From positions 40,215,101 to 40,279,100 of the forward strand of contig CM067306.1 of assembly GCA_034231615.1 (NCBI GenBank): a DNA stretch of 64,000 nucleotides, read 5' to 3'. The translations under genes and the position numbers were made by a program. Below the pieces are notes generated by a model. The model was not told the origin of the DNA and did no database searches. It was given only the letters and a program-made list of their open reading frames with translations. Of the stretch, positions 61,740-64,000 are shown piece after piece; the stretch's first letter is position 1, and every line of letters begins with the position of its first letter. This DNA comes from Meghimatium bilineatum (Eukaryota > Mollusca > Gastropoda > Stylommatophora > Philomycidae).

Positions 61740-62260
61740 CTTGATTTGATCTGAACTGTATATAACTGTCACATGCAAACTGTAGTCAAATCTTTGAACT
61801 GTAGTAAAATGTCTGAAATGTACCTGTCATACTTGTCTAAGCTATAGTCATAGGTAGTTTGAACTGTAGTCAAATGGTGTCAGAACTGTAGTCAAATGTT
61901 GTCTAAACTGTAGACAAATGTTGGAACTGTAATCAAATGTTTGAACTGTAGCCAAAAGTTGTCTGAAATGTACCTAAACTGTCAAACATGTCTGAGCTAT
62001 AGGTAAGTTTGAACTTTAGTTAAATGTTGTCTGGACTGTAGTCAAATGATGTCTAAGTTGTAGTCACATTTTGTCTGCACTGTATAATCAAATGTTGGTA
62101 CTGTATATAAATGTCATACATGTCTAAGCTATAGTCATAGGTAGTTCAAAATGTAGTTTGGTTTGTACATTACTGTCACACATGTTGTCTGGTAAGTTCA
62201 AAAGTTCCCCAGTTGTTTAAACTATACATAACTGTCATATGTGTTGTCTAAACTATACAC
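61740..62260. repeat. Irregular GAACTGTAGTCAAATGT repeats
   Basis: Units of variable length share AACTGTAGTCAAATGTTGTC and TGTCATACATGTCTAAGC. Long-range order was not resolved. Confidence 0.85.
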
Positions 62261-62509
62261 ATATCTCCACTAAATATAGGCTGTCCAAACTGACTAATGT
62301 CCTAAGTCAAAAGAACCCCCTGACTCATGCACTCATTCTGCAGGTCCAATCTATGATGACCTGAGAACTAAAATATGACCCCAAGAGACAGACCACGGTG
62401 AAGATGTGGGGCAACCATGAGGACGTCCTGCTGATGACTGAATTGAAGGAGGCGGCCCATCTTCCTGTTTAGACTACTACCGAGCTTCAAAGTGTTCAAA
62501 GATACTTTT

Positions 62510-62910
62510 CTATGGTGAGCTGGAGAAGGGCACACGATCTCAAGGTGGCCAAAAGAAGCGCTACAAAGACTCGTTAAAGAACTCACTAAAAGCCTTTGAA
62601 ATAGACCACGATACATGGGAAGAACTTGCACAAAATAGATCTACATGGCATTCTAAAATCAATAAGAGCGCATCATCTTGTGAAAAGAGGAAAAATGCAG
62701 CAGCTCAACAGCGGAGAGCAGCTAGAAAGGCACGGATAGACCATGAATCGTCTAGTCGTCATTCCATGTCCGAACTGTCCAAGGACATTTACAGCTCGAA
62801 TAGGGCTCATTAGCCATCTACAAACTCATAATCAAGGACATAACTAAAATTGAATTTTCAAAAGTGGATGTAACAAACGGTCATCATCACTTGTGATGGA
62901 CGAACAACAA
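62510..62910 (+). mobile_element. LINE family 1 C-terminal tail with zinc finger
   Basis: TCTCAAGGTGGCCAAAAGAA, GCCTTTGAAATAGACCACG, then a frame with CPNC, RTFTARIGLISHLQTH (C2H2 zinc finger, CX2C-X12-HX3H) near 62770-62825, ending AATTTTCAAAAGTGGATGTA. The zinc finger is the usual C-terminal feature of this LINE group. Confidence 0.82.
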
Positions 62911-62939
62911 CTACCGAGCATAGGAAACTGATCGAAGAA

Positions 62940-63170
62940 AAACTATACGCGACTGTCACACGTCTAAACTGTCATGAATGTCTAAATTATACATAACTAT
63001 TATACATGTTGTCTAAATTATACATAACTTTTATACATGTTGTCTAAACTATACACAACTGACATACATGTTGTCTAAACTATACACAACTGTCATACAT
63101 GTTGTTTAAACTATATATAACTGATATACATGTTGTTTAAACTATGCATAACCTATATATATTATCTGAA
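62940..63170. repeat. 31-bp minisatellite, six to seven copies
   Basis: The unit ACTATACACAACTGTCATAC plus ATGTTGTCTAA. The same unit resumes at 63765 after a LINE fragment. Confidence 0.92.
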
Positions 63171-63214
63171 CTATAGTCATACATTCTTTCACACAATGTG
63201 TCTCCGGTGATAAA

Positions 63215-63760
63215 CATCAGATGGCAAGACAAGATTCCACATACCAGTCTTTGACAGCGCTTGTATCCCTAGATACTATTCTGATTCAAGGATTTGCTGG
63301 TCATGTCATTTCTGCCAGATCACTGTCTACTAAAGATACTGTTCTATGATGAGATGCAGAAGGGCATGCACTCTCAAGGTGTCCCAAAAAAAAAGCACTA
63401 CAAAGACTTGTTAAAGATCTCACTGAAAGCCTTTGTCATAAACCAAACCATGATAATGAGAAGATGCTTCATATAACAAAAGTTACATGGCACTCTACAA
63501 AATAAATTGCTGAACTTTGTGGGGAAAAAAAGAGAAATGCAGCAGCTCAACAGCTGAGCTGAGACTTAGGAAGAAAGACATTGGCATATCAAACACCATT
63601 TTAAATGCCCATACCATGCCTAGTTTGTCCATGCACCTTTGGGTTTAGCATAGGGTTTATTACGCCATTTACAAAACCCATAGACAATGACACATATCTA
63701 AACTGAATTTTATAAAGTGGATGTAACAAATGGTCATTATCACTTTGAGATGGACAAGCA
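63215..63760 (+). mobile_element. LINE family 1 tail fragment, inside the 31-bp array
   Basis: RWQDKIPHTS near 63220, LFYDEMQKGMHSQGVPKKK near 63340-63395, and the 3' end ATTTTATAAAGTGGATGTAA near 63705. It is older than the copy at 62510. Confidence 0.72.
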
Positions 63761-63764
63761 ACAA

Positions 63765-64000
63765 CAGTCATACATATTGTCTGAACTATACACATCATTT
63801 AGATTACCTAAACTATACATAAATAGTATATCGGTTGTCTAAATTATACTCAACTGTCATAAAGATTTCTGCTTCATGTAGTATCATACAGATTGTATGT
63901 AATTCATATAACTGTCATATATGTTGTCTGAACTATACACAACTGTCATATATGTTGTCTGAACTATACACAACTGTCATATATGTTGTCTGAACTATAC
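63765..64000. repeat. 31-bp minisatellite, running off the window
   Basis: CATATATGTTGTCTGAACTA plus TACACAACTGT, same unit as 62940-63170. The final copies are nearly identical. Confidence 0.93.

Overview
The window looks like intron-rich nuclear DNA from an invertebrate, most likely a lophotrochozoan and perhaps a gastropod mollusc. Evidence: two spliced innexin genes with GT/AG introns, low GC, many decayed non-LTR retrotransposons, tRNA-derived SINEs, hAT-like MITEs, very abundant minisatellites, and an interstitial TTAGGG-type telomeric motif. No bacterial or organellar gene organisation is seen. The taxon is inference; the gene family and exon structure are read directly.

Two protein-coding genes can be supported, both innexins (gap-junction or hemichannel subunits) on the plus strand. 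Innexin A spans about 1042-5686 with three visible coding exons (about 1042-1155, 3128-3287, 4705-5686). Its last exon holds everything from the second membrane segment to the C-terminus. Innexin B spans 27270-43483 with seven visible coding exons (27270-27465, 28565-28702, 32900-33085, 36267-36428, 38507-38644, 40807-40928, 43231-43483). All exon joins keep frame with canonical splice sites. In both genes the initiator ATG must lie in a short upstream exon that I could not place. No visible intron position is shared by the two paralogs.

Everything else is repeat landscape. (1) Decayed LINE pieces of several families are scattered on both strands; the best one at 11558-12770 keeps a 308-codon reverse transcriptase frame with a YADD box. 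(2) Two short SINE-like families (A and B) end in the same GAACGCAGAAGAAG-type 3' tail as a LINE fragment (family C), and several copies have perfect target-site duplications. (3) tRNA-derived SINEs of several kinds occur (about 2150, 10130, 12819, 18897, 20008, 21440, 27787, 38184, 57645, 60123, 61076). (4) MITEs include two 415-bp hAT-like elements with perfect 8-bp target duplications (5853-6267, 50256-50670), a three-copy foldback family, and an element with GTCCATAAA ends. (5) More than thirty tandem arrays have units of 17 to about 105 bp, the largest at 15763-17035, 33945-35240, 48955-49665 and 53630-55305.

Layout: 0-6 kb innexin A with SINEs and minisatellites in its introns; 6-27 kb repeats only; 27-43.5 kb innexin B with arrays and mobile elements filling its introns; 43.5-64 kb LINE wrecks (several nested), arrays and featureless AT-rich sequence. 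The two innexins would act as paralogous subunits of intercellular channels in the plasma membrane.
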